From Planobispora rosea (GTDB lineage Bacteria; Actinomycetota; Actinomycetes; Streptosporangiales; Streptosporangiaceae), in contig NZ_BMQP01000020.1 of assembly GCF_014648175.1 (NCBI RefSeq), positions 1 through 64,000 of the forward strand: a stretch of DNA of 64,000 nt, in the 5' to 3' direction. This document shows positions 24,676 to 40,222 of this stretch, one piece after another (position 1 is the first letter of the stretch; each line of letters starts with the position of its first letter). Below the pieces are notes generated by a model that saw only the letters and a list, made by a program, of their open reading frames with translations, made no database searches and had not been told where the DNA came from. The position numbers and the translations under genes were made by a program.

Positions 24676-25830
24676 TCAGGGCAGGACGCGCAGGGTCTCC
24701 AGGGCGACGAACAGCTCGGCGGCCTCGCGGGGGTCCTCGAAGCGGCGGCCGGTCAGCGACTCCAGGCGGGCGAGCCGGTAGCGCACGGTGTTGCGGTGGC
24801 AGAACAGCGCCCCGGCCGTGCGCGCCGTCGAACCGCCCGCCGCGAACCACGCGTGCGCGGTGCCGAGCAGCGTGTCCCGGTCCTCCCGGGGCAGCCCCAG
24901 GACCGGGCCGAGGAGCCGCCGGGCCAGGTCGCCGGCCGTCTCGGGGCTGCTGGCGACCAGGGTGGCGACCGGGCGGTCGCCGTACCGGGAGATCCCGTCC
25001 TCGCCGGGCGGGACGGCGGCCAGCGCGAGCCGGGCCAGGCGCAGGGCGGAGGCGGTCTGCGAGATCTGCGTGTACGGCGGGCTGATCCCGAACCGGCCGG
25101 GCGGCGGATCGGCCAGGAGCGGGTCGGACGCGCCGGACAGAGCAGACGGGGAGGACGAGGCAGGCAGCAGGGCGGACGGGGAGGACGGGGAGGGCAGGGA
25201 GACGACGGCGAGGCGCTCGCCGGGCAGCTCGCGCCAGACGGTGTGGCCGGGCAGCCGGGGCTGCGCCGCCGTCTCGGCGGCCAGGACGTGGAAGCGGCCC
25301 CGCTGGGGCAGGCCCAGGGCGTCCGCGCTCTCCAGGATGCGGGCGTGGTCGGCGCCCAGGAGGGCGTCGAAGAGCAGGTCGCGGTCGCGGCGGGCGCGCA
25401 GCTCACGCTCGGCCTCGACCTCGTGGTAGGTGCTGCGCACCGCCTCGGAGTAGTCCTCCAGCCCGAGCCAGAGCTCGCTGACGCTCTCCAGCAGCACCGC
25501 CCGCACCCGTTCGTCGGCCGCCGTGACGAAGCTCTCCCAGATGAACAGGGTGCCGACCCGGTAGCTGTGCAGCAGCGCGGCCAGCGGCACGCCCTGCAGC
25601 GCGCGGCGGCGGGCGTTGTCCCGGACCGTGTCCAGTTCCATCGGGCCCTCGCCGGCCAGGTGGGTGTAGATCCCGCGCAGGTGGCGGACGCACACGGCGG
25701 TCAGGTCCTCCGGCGGGACGACCGCCAGCTCCGCCTCGGCCGCGCGGATCCGCCGGGCCAGCTCCCCGGCCAGCTCGTCCACCCGGCCGAGCAGGTGCCG
25801 GCTGAGCGCCGCGAAGTCGGGATGTGCCAC
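24676..25830 (-). CDS. PucR/CdaR-type transcriptional regulator
   Basis: The protein has about 384 residues. An N-terminal helical RsbRD-like sensor region (FAALSRHLLGRVDELAGELA) precedes a central GGDEF-like/CdaR segment. The C-terminal PucR HTH ends STARTAGALFCHRNTVRYRL, then ARLESLTGRRFEDPREAAEL. A Ser/Pro-rich low-complexity stretch lies in the middle (PSPSSPSALLPASSSPSALS). It is divergent from the lactate monooxygenase/aldolase operon with a perfect dyad between them, so it probably controls that operon. GTG 25830 is chosen; the frame is open further upstream. Confidence 0.88.
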   Translation of the reverse strand: MAHPDFAALSRHLLGRVDELAGELARRIRAAEAELAVVPPEDLTAVCVRHLRGIYTHLAGEGPMELDTVRDNARRRALQGVPLAALLHSYRVGTLFIWESFVTAADERVRAVLLESVSELWLGLEDYSEAVRSTYHEVEAERELRARRDRDLLFDALLGADHARILESADALGLPQRGRFHVLAAETAAQPRLPGHTVWRELPGERLAVVSLPSPSSPSALLPASSSPSALSGASDPLLADPPPGRFGISPPYTQISQTASALRLARLALAAVPPGEDGISRYGDRPVATLVASSPETAGDLARRLLGPVLGLPREDRDTLLGTAHAWFAAGGSTARTAGALFCHRNTVRYRLARLESLTGRRFEDPREAAELFVALETLRVLP

Positions 25831-25838
25831 GGAGCCGA

Positions 25839-25854
25839 TTGTGCCACCGCACAA
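25839..25854. promoter_or_regulatory. Perfect dyad TTGTGC-N4-GCACAA
   Basis: TTGTGC and GCACAA flank CACC in the 91-base divergent gap between the PucR gene and the lactate monooxygenase gene. It lies nine bases before the PucR start, so binding by PucR would repress itself and act on the enzyme operon. The assignment is inferred from position. Confidence 0.65.
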
Positions 25855-25921
25855 AAGAACCGAATGTGATTCGCGTCGGCGGACCGTGGACACGCCACGC
25901 CGCGGGGGTCACTCTGGACCC

Positions 25922-27073
25922 GTGGCGTTCTCCGATTATCAGTATGAGATCTACCTCGGCGGCCTGGCCGGGCAGCGTCCGCCGTACCCGGTCGGCGTGG
26001 CCGATCTCGAACGGACCGCCCGGGAGCGGCTCGACCCCGGGGCCTACTGGTACGTCGCCGGCTCGGCCGGGACCGGCGCGACCGACCGGGCCAACCGCGA
26101 GGCGTTCGGCCGGTGGCGGATCGTGCCCAGGATGCTGCGCGACGTCTCGGTCCGGGACCTGAGCGTCGAGCTGTTCGGCACGACCTACCCGGCTCCCCTC
26201 GCCCTCGCCCCGATCGGCGTGCAGTCGATTGTGCACCCGCACGGCGAGCTGGCGACCGCCCGCGCCGCCGCCTCGCTCGGCCTGCCCACGGTGCTCAGCA
26301 CCGCCTCCTCCCACACGCTGGAGGAGGTCGCCGAGGCGGGCGGACCCCGCTGGTACCAGCTGTACTGGCCGCACGACGACGAGGTCACCCTCAGCCTGCT
26401 GGAGCGCGCCCGCAAGAGCGGTTACGACACCCTGGTGGTCACCCTCGACACCTGGACCCTGGCGTGGCGCCCCAACGACCTCGACCGCGCCTACCTGCCG
26501 TTCCTGCGCGGGACCGGGCTGGCGATCCCGCTGTCCGACCCGGTGTTCCGGTCGCGGCTGGCCCGGCCGGTGGAGGAGGATCCGGACGCGGCGATCATGC
26601 AGTGGGTGCCGATGTTCAACGGCCGCGCGCACACCTGGGACCAGCTGCCGCTGCTGCGCGACAACTGGGACGGGCCGATCGTCCTGAAGGGCGTCCAGCA
26701 CGTGGACGACGCCCGCCGCGCCGCCGACGCGGGCATGGACGGCGTCGTCGTCTCCAACCACGGCGGCCGGCAGGTGGACGGCGCGCTGGCCTCCCTCGAC
26801 GCGCTCGCGCCGGTCGTGGCGGCCGTCGGCGACCGGCTGACCGTGCTGTTCGACTCGGGCGTGCGCACCGGGTCCGACGTCGTCAAGGCCCTCGCCCTGG
26901 GGGCGCGGGCCGTACTCCTCGGCAGGCCGTACGTATGGGGTCTGGCGAACGGCGGCGAGGCCGGTGTGCGCCACGTCCTGCGAAGCATCCTGGCCGACCT
27001 CGACCTCACCCTCGGGCTTGCGGGTTTCCGCACGCCCGCCGACCTCGACCCTTCCGTACTGGAGCGCGCATGA
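25922..27073 (+). CDS. FMN-dependent alpha-hydroxy-acid oxidase, lactate 2-monooxygenase-like
   Basis: This 383-residue flavoprotein TIM barrel reads AYWYVAGSAGTGATDRANRE, PIGVQSIVHPHGELATARAA, STASSHTLEEVAEAG and WYQLYWPHD. The catalytic and FMN-binding blocks are IVLKGVQHVDDARRA and VVSNHGGRQVDGALASLDAL (active-site His in SNHGGRQ), followed by VLFDSGVRTGSDVVKALALG. The family oxidises 2-hydroxy acids; lactate 2-monooxygenase gives acetate, CO2 and water. GTG 25922 is the start. Its stop overlaps the next start (ATGA), so it is coupled to the class II aldolase. Confidence 0.9.
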   Translation: MAFSDYQYEIYLGGLAGQRPPYPVGVADLERTARERLDPGAYWYVAGSAGTGATDRANREAFGRWRIVPRMLRDVSVRDLSVELFGTTYPAPLALAPIGVQSIVHPHGELATARAAASLGLPTVLSTASSHTLEEVAEAGGPRWYQLYWPHDDEVTLSLLERARKSGYDTLVVTLDTWTLAWRPNDLDRAYLPFLRGTGLAIPLSDPVFRSRLARPVEEDPDAAIMQWVPMFNGRAHTWDQLPLLRDNWDGPIVLKGVQHVDDARRAADAGMDGVVVSNHGGRQVDGALASLDALAPVVAAVGDRLTVLFDSGVRTGSDVVKALALGARAVLLGRPYVWGLANGGEAGVRHVLRSILADLDLTLGLAGFRTPADLDPSVLERA

Positions 27074-27861
27074 GCCTGTCCGACCTGAAGCCCGTCCCCG
27101 CCGACCAGCTCACCTTCCGGATGCCGCCGGCGTTCGCGACCGTGGAGGAGGAGCGGCGGCACCGCAAGGAGCGCCTGACCGCCGCCCTGCGCCTGTTCGG
27201 CCGGTTCGGCTTCGAGGAGGGCGTGGCCGGTCACATCACCGCCCGCGACCCCGAGCACACCGACCACTTCTGGGTGAACCCGTTCGGGATGTCCTTCAAG
27301 CAGATCAAGGTCAGCGACCTGATCCTGGTCAACCACGAGGGCCAGGTCGTCGAGGGCCGCCACCACGTCAACCAGGCCGCGTTCGCCATCCACGCGATGG
27401 TCCACCAGGCCCGCCCCGACGCGGTCGCCGCCGCCCACTCGCACTCGGTGCACGGCAAGGCGCTGTCGTCTCTGGGCACGCTGCTGGAGCCGCTGACCCA
27501 GGACGCCTGCGCCTTCTACGAGGACCACGGCCTGTTCGACGACTACACCGGCGTCGTCCTGGAGACCGAGGAGGGCCGGCGCATCGCGGCGGCGCTCGGC
27601 TCCCACAAGGCCGTCATCCTCCGCAACCACGGCCTGCTGACCGTGGGCGACAGCGTCGACGCCGCCGCCTGGTGGTTCATCACCATGGAGCGCAGCTGCC
27701 AGGCGCAGCTGCTGGCCAAGGCCGCCGGTCCCACCGTCGCGATCGAGCACGAGAACGCCAAGCTCACCCACGGGCAGATCGGCAACGACTTCGTCGGCTG
27801 GGTCAACTTCCAGCCCCTGTACGACCAGATCGCCGCCTCCGACCCCGACCTGTTCGACTGA
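27070..27861 (+). CDS. Class II aldolase/adducin family protein
   Basis: This 263-residue protein includes FEEGVAGHITARDPEHTDHF and MSFKQIKVSDLILV. The zinc ligands lie in AAAHSHSVHGKALSS and ILRNHGLLTVGDSVDAAAWW. The catalytic Glu of true fuculose-phosphate aldolases is not obvious, and many such adducin-like proteins act as decarboxylases or epimerases or are uncharacterised. It overlaps the lactate monooxygenase stop by four bases. Together they suggest a short catabolic route for a hydroxy-acid or sugar-acid under PucR control. Confidence 0.88.
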   Translation: MSLSDLKPVPADQLTFRMPPAFATVEEERRHRKERLTAALRLFGRFGFEEGVAGHITARDPEHTDHFWVNPFGMSFKQIKVSDLILVNHEGQVVEGRHHVNQAAFAIHAMVHQARPDAVAAAHSHSVHGKALSSLGTLLEPLTQDACAFYEDHGLFDDYTGVVLETEEGRRIAAALGSHKAVILRNHGLLTVGDSVDAAAWWFITMERSCQAQLLAKAAGPTVAIEHENAKLTHGQIGNDFVGWVNFQPLYDQIAASDPDLFD

Positions 27862-27936
27862 CGGCCCCGGCCTTCCCGGACGGGCGGCCCCGGCCTGCCC
27901 GGCTGAGCGACCCCCGGCCCGTCCGGATGGGCGGCC

Positions 27937-29784
27937 TCAGCCGGGCCGCAGGACGAACAGGCGCGTCAGGTCGTCCATGCGGTAGCACGGCCGCCCGGAA
28001 TGATCGACGTCCGCCGTGACGAGCCAGAGGTCCACCAGGGCCTCCAGGTGCTCCTCGGCGGCGGCCGAGGTCAGACCGTAGGCGGCGGCCACGGTGCCGA
28101 CGGTGAACTCGTCCGGCCCCCGGCGGGCCAGCCGCTCCAGCGTCTGCCGCACGTCCGGCCGCAGCCGCGCGTAGCCCTGGCGCAGCGCGTCCCGCACGTC
28201 CAGGTCGGCGACGCTCAGCTCGTCCAGACGGCGGTCCTCCTCGCGCAACGCCGCCGCCAGCCGGGCCAGCGGCCAGCGCGGCCGGGCGGCGAGCCGGGCG
28301 CCGCAGATGCGCACCGCCAGGGGCAGCCGATCGCACAGCCGGACCAGCTCGGTCGCGGCCTCGGGCTCGGCGTTCACCCGCTCGTGCCCGATGACGGCGG
28401 CCAGGAGTTCGACGGCGTGGTCGGTGTCGAGCCGGTCCAGGTCGACGATCCTCACCCCGCCGACGCCCACCAGCCGCGGCCGCCCCGTGACGATCACTCC
28501 GCAGGACGGCGACGCGGGGAGCAGCGGCCGTACCTGCGCCTCTCCCTCGGCGTCGTCCAGCACGATCAGCACGCGCCGGTCGTTGGTCAGGCTGCGGTAC
28601 AGGGCCGCGCACTCGGCCGGGTCGTCCGGGACCGCCGCCCCCGGCACCCCGAACGCCCGCAGGAACCTGCCCAGGACGCGGATCGGCGGCTCGGGGGCGG
28701 AGCCGCTGCCGCGCAGGTCGGCATAGAGCAGGCCGTCGGGATAGACCGGCGCCAGCCGCTGGGCGGCGTGCACGGCCAGGGCGGTCTTGCCGACGCCGGG
28801 AGGACCGGTGACGGCGGCGATCGGCGTGGCCGCCGGTCCCCGGCCGGTCGGCGGCCCGCCCAGGTGGTCCAGGAGCGCGGCCGTCTGCTTCTCCCGTCCG
28901 GTGAAACCGGCGACGTCGGCGGGGATCTGGTGGGGGACGACGGGATGACCCCACCCGTCCCCGGGCGGCCGTTCCGGCGCCGTGCCGCCGGAGGGCGGGA
29001 GCGGTACGGAGCCTCCCGTCATGTCCGGGGGATCCTGGTTGAGGACGGCGAGGTAGGCGCGCTGCGCGTCCGCGCTGGGCGCGATGCCCAGTTCGTCGGC
29101 GAGGCGGGAGCGCAGGCGCTCGTACTCCATCAGGGCCTCGGCGGGACGCCCGCAGGCGGCGTACAGCTCGATCAGGCGGGTGTGCAGCGGCTCGTCGAAC
29201 GGCCGCATCCTGGCCAGGGCGCGGATCCTCGGCAGCACCAGTTCGGGGACCCGCGCCGGTACGGCCAGCAGGGCCAGCCTCCGCAGGCACGCGGCGTGGT
29301 CGTCGTCCAGCGCCCGTGCCGCGGAGTCCTGCCGCACCCCGTCCGGGGCGCCGTCGAGCACGGGCCCGCGCCACTGGTCGAGCGCGGCCATCAGCGTCGT
29401 CAGCCGCAGGTGGGGATCGGCGGTCTCGACGTCGGCGGCCATCGCGGCGCGGAAGCGGGCCGCGTCGACGAGGCGGTCGGGCAGCAGCAGCCGGTAGCCG
29501 CCATCGGCGTGCTCGACCCGGGCGACCGGGCCCACCCGCTCCCGCAGCCAGGCGCGCAGCCGCGACACGGCCGTGCGCAGGGCCGTCGTACTGCCGGTGC
29601 CGTGGCCCCACACCTGCTCCAGCAGGCGCGCCTCGGGTACGAGCTCGCCGTTGTGCAGCAGCAGCACCGCCAGGATCATCCGCGGGTGGGGAGCGGGCAG
29701 CGACAGGGGAGTCGCCTCGCTGCAGACCCGGAGCGGACCGAGGATCTGGAAGTCGTACGCGGGAACAGTCGTGTCGACCGTCAT
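27937..29784 (-). CDS. AfsR/SARP-type transcriptional activator (short form)
   Basis: The protein has 615 residues. The N-terminal OmpR-like winged helix begins DFQILGPLRVCSEATPLSLP and includes TALRTAVSRLRAWLRERVG. The BTAD domain (about residues 105-250) includes FDEPLHTRLIELYAACGRPA. The NB-ARC/STAND ATPase has Walker A TGPPGVGKTALA and Walker B RRVLIVLDD. It ends after the winged-helix region at about 615 and lacks the TPR sensor of full AfsR proteins. It is divergent from the NRPS operon across 279 bases, so it is the likely pathway-specific activator. Confidence 0.92.
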   Translation of the reverse strand: MTVDTTVPAYDFQILGPLRVCSEATPLSLPAPHPRMILAVLLLHNGELVPEARLLEQVWGHGTGSTTALRTAVSRLRAWLRERVGPVARVEHADGGYRLLLPDRLVDAARFRAAMAADVETADPHLRLTTLMAALDQWRGPVLDGAPDGVRQDSAARALDDDHAACLRRLALLAVPARVPELVLPRIRALARMRPFDEPLHTRLIELYAACGRPAEALMEYERLRSRLADELGIAPSADAQRAYLAVLNQDPPDMTGGSVPLPPSGGTAPERPPGDGWGHPVVPHQIPADVAGFTGREKQTAALLDHLGGPPTGRGPAATPIAAVTGPPGVGKTALAVHAAQRLAPVYPDGLLYADLRGSGSAPEPPIRVLGRFLRAFGVPGAAVPDDPAECAALYRSLTNDRRVLIVLDDAEGEAQVRPLLPASPSCGVIVTGRPRLVGVGGVRIVDLDRLDTDHAVELLAAVIGHERVNAEPEAATELVRLCDRLPLAVRICGARLAARPRWPLARLAAALREEDRRLDELSVADLDVRDALRQGYARLRPDVRQTLERLARRGPDEFTVGTVAAAYGLTSAAAEEHLEALVDLWLVTADVDHSGRPCYRMDDLTRLFVLRPG

Positions 29785-29845
29785 GTCCGTTCCTTCGCGA
29801 GAGTCGCTTGAGCCGCCCGTACGTCTTGCGCAAAAGATCGACCTA

Positions 29846-29859
29846 CGCCATATATGGCG
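29846..29859. promoter_or_regulatory. Perfect 14-bp palindrome in the SARP-NRPS gap
   Basis: CGCCATATATGGCG reads the same on both strands. It stands 62 bases before the SARP start and 205 before the NRPS1 start, in the most AT-rich part of the divergent gap. SARPs usually bind direct heptamer repeats, so another regulator may use it. TTGCGCAA at 29827 is a second small palindrome. Confidence 0.5.
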
Positions 29860-30063
29860 ATGTTTGCGGACATTGCAATCGTACGGCCAATGATCCGAAA
29901 TCTCGCCCCTTTAACGTTTCGTGTATCAGCGAGCCGTCAGTCGTGCGCGAGGGCGTAACACACCCGGCGGGGGTTTCGGATGGGGCGCAACATGCGGCGG
30001 CCGTGTGATCCGCCGGACCGGCGTCATCTCCCCGCAGACCCGCCCAGGAACAAGGCAGGAACG

Positions 30064-33000
30064 ATGACCGACGACATGATCGGCGATATGACCGGTGGCG
30101 TGACCGGTGATGAATGGGAGGCTCCCGCCTCCTTCGGGCAGGAGCGGATCTGGCTGGCCGGGCAACTCGACCCGGACTCGCCGGTGTTCAACCTGCCGTT
30201 CCCGTTCGACCTGCCGTACCCGCTGGAGGCGGACCAGGTCGTCGGCGTGCTGCGGGCACTCGTCGACCGGCACGAGGTGCTGCGCACCTCCTTCCGGCTG
30301 CGCGACGACACCCTGCGTCAGGTGGTGCACTCGCAGGCCGTACCGGACGTACGGGTGCACGACCTGCGAGGACTGCCGGCCGCGGAGCGCGGGCGGCGGG
30401 CCATGGAACTGGCCCGGGCCGCCGCCGCCGGCTCCATCCCCACCGACCGGGCCCCGCTGCTGCGGGCCCTGGCCGTGCGGACCGAGGACGACTTCTGGAC
30501 GGTGACACTCGTCGTCCATCACATCGTCTCCGACGCCACCTCGGCCGTCATCCTCTCCAGGGAGATGTTCGAGCTGTGCGAGGCCGCCCTGGCCGGCCGG
30601 CCGGCCGAGCTGCCCGAGCCGCCCATCCAGTACGCCGACTACGCGATCTGGCAGCGCGAGCAGCTGACGGGGGAGGCGCTGCGGGAGCAGACCGCCTACT
30701 GGAAGGCGCGGCTGGCCGGGCTGCCGGCCGTGCACTCCCTGGCCACCGACCGGCCCCGGCCGGCCCGGCTGCGCTACGACGGCGGCGAGGTCCGCTTCAC
30801 CCTTCCCCTGCCGGTGCGGGAGCGGGCCGAGACGGTGGCGCGCGAGGCGAAGGCGACCCCGTTCATGGTGTTCCTGACGGCCTACATCGCGCTGCTGTCC
30901 AGGATGTCCCGTGACGACGACATCGTGGTCGGGGTGACCCTGAGCGGCCGGGACCTGCCGGACGTCGCCGAACTGATCGGCATGTTCATCAACCAGGTGG
31001 TGGTACGGACCGACACTTCGGGCGACCCGGCCTTCGCCGAGCTGCTCGACCGGGTCCGCGACACCGTGCTCGACTCCATGGAGTACGGCCGGGTCCCGTT
31101 CCAGGCGGTCGTCGAGGCCGTCGCGCCGCGCCGGGACCCGGGGGTGCAGCCCCTGTACCAGATCGGCTTCAACTACATCCCCGACTCCGGCATCGAGGCC
31201 GTCCCCTACACCACCTCCAAGGACGACCTGGCGATCGACCTGACCTCGGACGTCAGCCGGCTGCTGTACCGCGCGGACCTGTTCGACCACGCCACCGCCG
31301 AGGCGTTCGCCTCCCGCTATCTGCGGGTGCTGGCCGCGGCCGTGGACGACCCGGGGATCCGGCTCGGCGATCTGCCGGTGCTGGAGGAGTCCGAGCGGGA
31401 ACGGCTGCTCGCGCCCGCCGTCCCGGCGTACGAACCCACCACGGTGCACCGGATGGTGCGGGAGCAGGCCGCGCGCACACCGGAGGCGGTCGCCGTGGCC
31501 GCGGGCGGGCGGCGGCTGACCTACGCGGAGCTGGAGGAGGCCGCCGAGCGGGTGGCCGGGCGGCTGCGCCGGGCGGGCGTCGGACCGGAGTCGCTGGTCG
31601 CGGTCTACGCCGGCCCCTGCCTGGAACTGCTGCCCGCCCTGCTCGGCGTGTGGCGGGCAGGGGCGGGATACCTGCCGGTGGATCCGGGTTACCCGGCCGA
31701 ACGGGTGGCGTACCTGCTGGCCGACTCGGGCGCCGCGGTGGTGCTCACGCACAAGTATCTGACGGGTACGGCGGAGCTCGCCGGGACGACCGTCCTGGCG
31801 ATCGACGATCCCGCCGAGTGGGCGGTGAAGCCGCCGGACCCCGCGCTCCGGAGCGAGGCCCCGGCAGAGGGCCGGAGCGAGGCCCGGGGAGAAGCAGGAC
31901 CCGGAAACGTCGCCTACGTCATCTACACCTCGGGCTCGACCGGGACCCCCAAGGGCGTCGTGGTCGAGCACGCCTCGGTCGCCGCCTACCTGTCCTGGGC
32001 GGGCGGCGCCTACCCCGGCCTGGCCGGGCAGGCGCTGCTGCACTCGCCGATCACGTTCGACCTGACCGTGACCGCGCTGTTCGGGCCGCTCACCGTCGGC
32101 GGGACCGTACGGCTGGCCGCTCTCGACGAGACCCTCACCGCGGCCGACCGCCCGGCGTTCCTCAAGGCCACCCCCAGCCACCTGACGCTGCTGGCGGCGC
32201 TGCCCGAGCACGCGGCCCCCACCGCCGACCTGGTACTCGGCGGCGAGGCGCTGCCCGCGGCCGCGGTCGTCGCCTGGCGCGAGCGGCACCCCGGTGTCAC
32301 GGTCGTCAACGAGTACGGTCCCACCGAGGCGACCGTCGGATGCGTCGCGGCGCACGCCGGGCCGGGAGAGGAACTGCCCACCGGTCTGACGGGTTCGGCC
32401 GTCATCGGCCGCCCGGTCCCGGGCACCGCCGCCTACGTGCTGGACGGCCGGATGCGCCCGGTGGCCACCGGGGTCGTCGGCGAGCTGTACATCGCCGGTC
32501 CCCAGGTCACCCGCGGCTACCTGAACCGGCCCGGCGCCACCGCCGCCGCCTACGTCCCGTGCCCCTACGGGCCGCCCGGCGGGCGGATGTACCGCACCGG
32601 CGACCTGGCCCGCCGCCGCGCGGACGGGAACCTGGAGTTCCTGGGCCGGGTGGACGACCAGATCAAGCTGCACGGCCACCGCATCGAGCCCGGTGAGATC
32701 GAGGCGGTCCTGCGCGCCCAGCCCGGGGTGCGCGAGGCCGCGGTCCGCCTGTACGCCGAAACCGCCGAAACCGCCGGAGCCGCCGGTGTCCCGGGTGCTC
32801 CCGGCGCCGCGGGCACCGCCGACAGCGCGCGGCTCGTGGCCTACCTGGTCGGGGAGGCCGATCACCGGGAGGTGGGCGAGGCGCTGGCCGCCGTCCTGCC
32901 CGCGCACATGCTCCCCTCCGCCTACGTCACCCTCGACGCCCTTCCCCTGACCGCCAACGGCAAGCTGGACCAGGCCGCGCTCCCCGCGCCGGCCGCGGAC

Positions 33001-33323
33001 GACAGGCCCGGGACCGGATACGTCGCGCCGCGCACCGCGGCGGAGGAACTGGTGGCGGAGGTGTTCGCCGAGCTGCTCGGCGTGGAGCGCATCGGCGTCC
33101 ACGACGACTTCTTCGAGGCGGGCGGCAACTCCCTGCTGGGGATCCGGGCCATGGCGAGGATCCGCCGGCAGGTCGAGGTCGACCTCCCGGTGCGGGGACT
33201 GTTCTCCTACGCCACCGTCGCCGACCTCGCGGCCGAGATCGAGCGGCGGCTCACCGAGGACCTCGACAGCCTCAGCGACGAAGACGTCGAGCGGATGCTC
33301 GCGCAGGAAGGCGATGCCCAGGC

Positions 33324-33327
<4 letters not shown>
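30064..33327 (+). CDS. Nonribosomal peptide synthetase 1 (C-A-T), Asn predicted
   Basis: This 1087-residue single-module NRPS has a condensation domain (about residues 15-430) with HHIVSDA at 152-158, where Ala replaces the usual Gly. The adenylation domain (about 460-960) has YTSGSTGTPKG, NEYGPTEATV, YRTGDLARRRADGNLEFLGR and LTANGKLDQAAL. By aligning to GrsA by eye I read the ten specificity residues as D-L-T-K-V-G-E-V-G-K, closest to published Asn codes (Asp codes usually carry His where this has Glu). The carrier domain has FFEAGGNSLLG with phosphopantetheine Ser1023. A C domain on the first module implies an acyl or aminoacyl donor supplied by another protein. The stop overlaps NRPS2 by ATGA. 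Confidence 0.95.
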
Positions 33328-39121
<5,794 letters not shown>

Positions 39122-39125
<4 letters not shown>

Positions 39126-40096
39126 CAGGCGTCATCCCCGCGGACCCGCCCCGGCTCGGACCGGTGACCGGGCGTCTCGACGGCAACGAGCACACCAGCC
39201 TGGCGGTGTACGAACTCGGGCCGGACATCACCGACCACATGGGCTGGGCGAAGACCCACCGCGACGGCATCCGGGCGGTGCTGGGCACGCGGGGCGCGGT
39301 GCTGCTGCGCGGCCTGCCGGTGGACCTGGAGCTGTTCGACGGGATCGTCCGGGCCGTCGGCGGCGACCCGCTGCCGTACACCGAGCGCTCCACCCCGCGC
39401 ACCTCGGTCACCGAGGCCATCTACACCTCCACCGAGTACCCCGCGGACCAGTCGATCCCCATGCACAACGAGAACTCCTACTCCGACTCCTGGCCCGGTC
39501 TCCTGTTCTTCTTCTGCCAGATCGCCGCGGCCGCGGGCGGGGCCACCCCGATCGCCGACAGCCGCTCCGTGCTGCGCCTGATCCCGGCCGAGGTGCGCGA
39601 GCGGTTCGCCGGCGGCGTCGTGTACGCCAGGGCGTTCCGGGAGGGGCTCGGCCTGTCGTGGCAGGAGGCGTTCCAGACCGGCGACCAGGCGGCGGTCGAG
39701 GCGTACTGCGCGCGCCACGGGCAGAGCTTCCAGTGGACCGAGGACGGCCTGCGCACCAGGCACCACCGGCCCGCCGAGCAGACCGAGCCGCACGCGGGGG
39801 AACGGGTCTGGTTCAACCAGGCGAACCTGTTCCACGCCTCCAGCCTCGACGAGGAGGTCCTGGAGGCGCTGCTGTCGCTGTACGACGAGGCCGACCTGCC
39901 CCGGCACGCCTACCTGGGCGACGGCTCCCCGATCGACCCCGCCGACCTGGCCGCGATCAAGGCAGCCTACGACGAGGCGTCCTTCTCCTTCCCCTGGAGG
40001 CCCGGGGACCTGATGGTGATCGACAACATGCTCTGCGCCCACGGCCGCGCGCCGTTCACGGGCGAGCGCCGGATCCTGGTCGCGATGACGGCCTGA
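39122..40096 (+). CDS. TauD/TfdA-type Fe(II)/2-oxoglutarate hydroxylase, SyrP-like
   Basis: This 324-residue non-haem iron dioxygenase has metal ligands in MHNENSYSDSWP (His115, Glu117) and CAHGRAPF (His307). An Arg pair in GERRILVAM is suited to 2-oxoglutarate. The H-x-E form and overall pattern match SyrP-like enzymes, which beta-hydroxylate carrier-bound Asp, rather than the AsnO/clavaminate synthase branch. ATG 39122 overlaps the NRPS2 stop (ATGA), so it is coupled to the synthetase. The most natural substrate is the Asn/Asp residue loaded by NRPS1; this is inference. Confidence 0.9.
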
Positions 40097-40222
40097 CAGG
40101 GCGCCCGTACGGGTCCGGCCATGCCGCGGGGACGGTCCTTCGGGTATCTTTCCTCAGGCACGGCCGGACTCCCCCGTCCGGGATCCCCCGACCGGGGGAC
40201 CGTGCCGCCGGAACGGAGTGCG

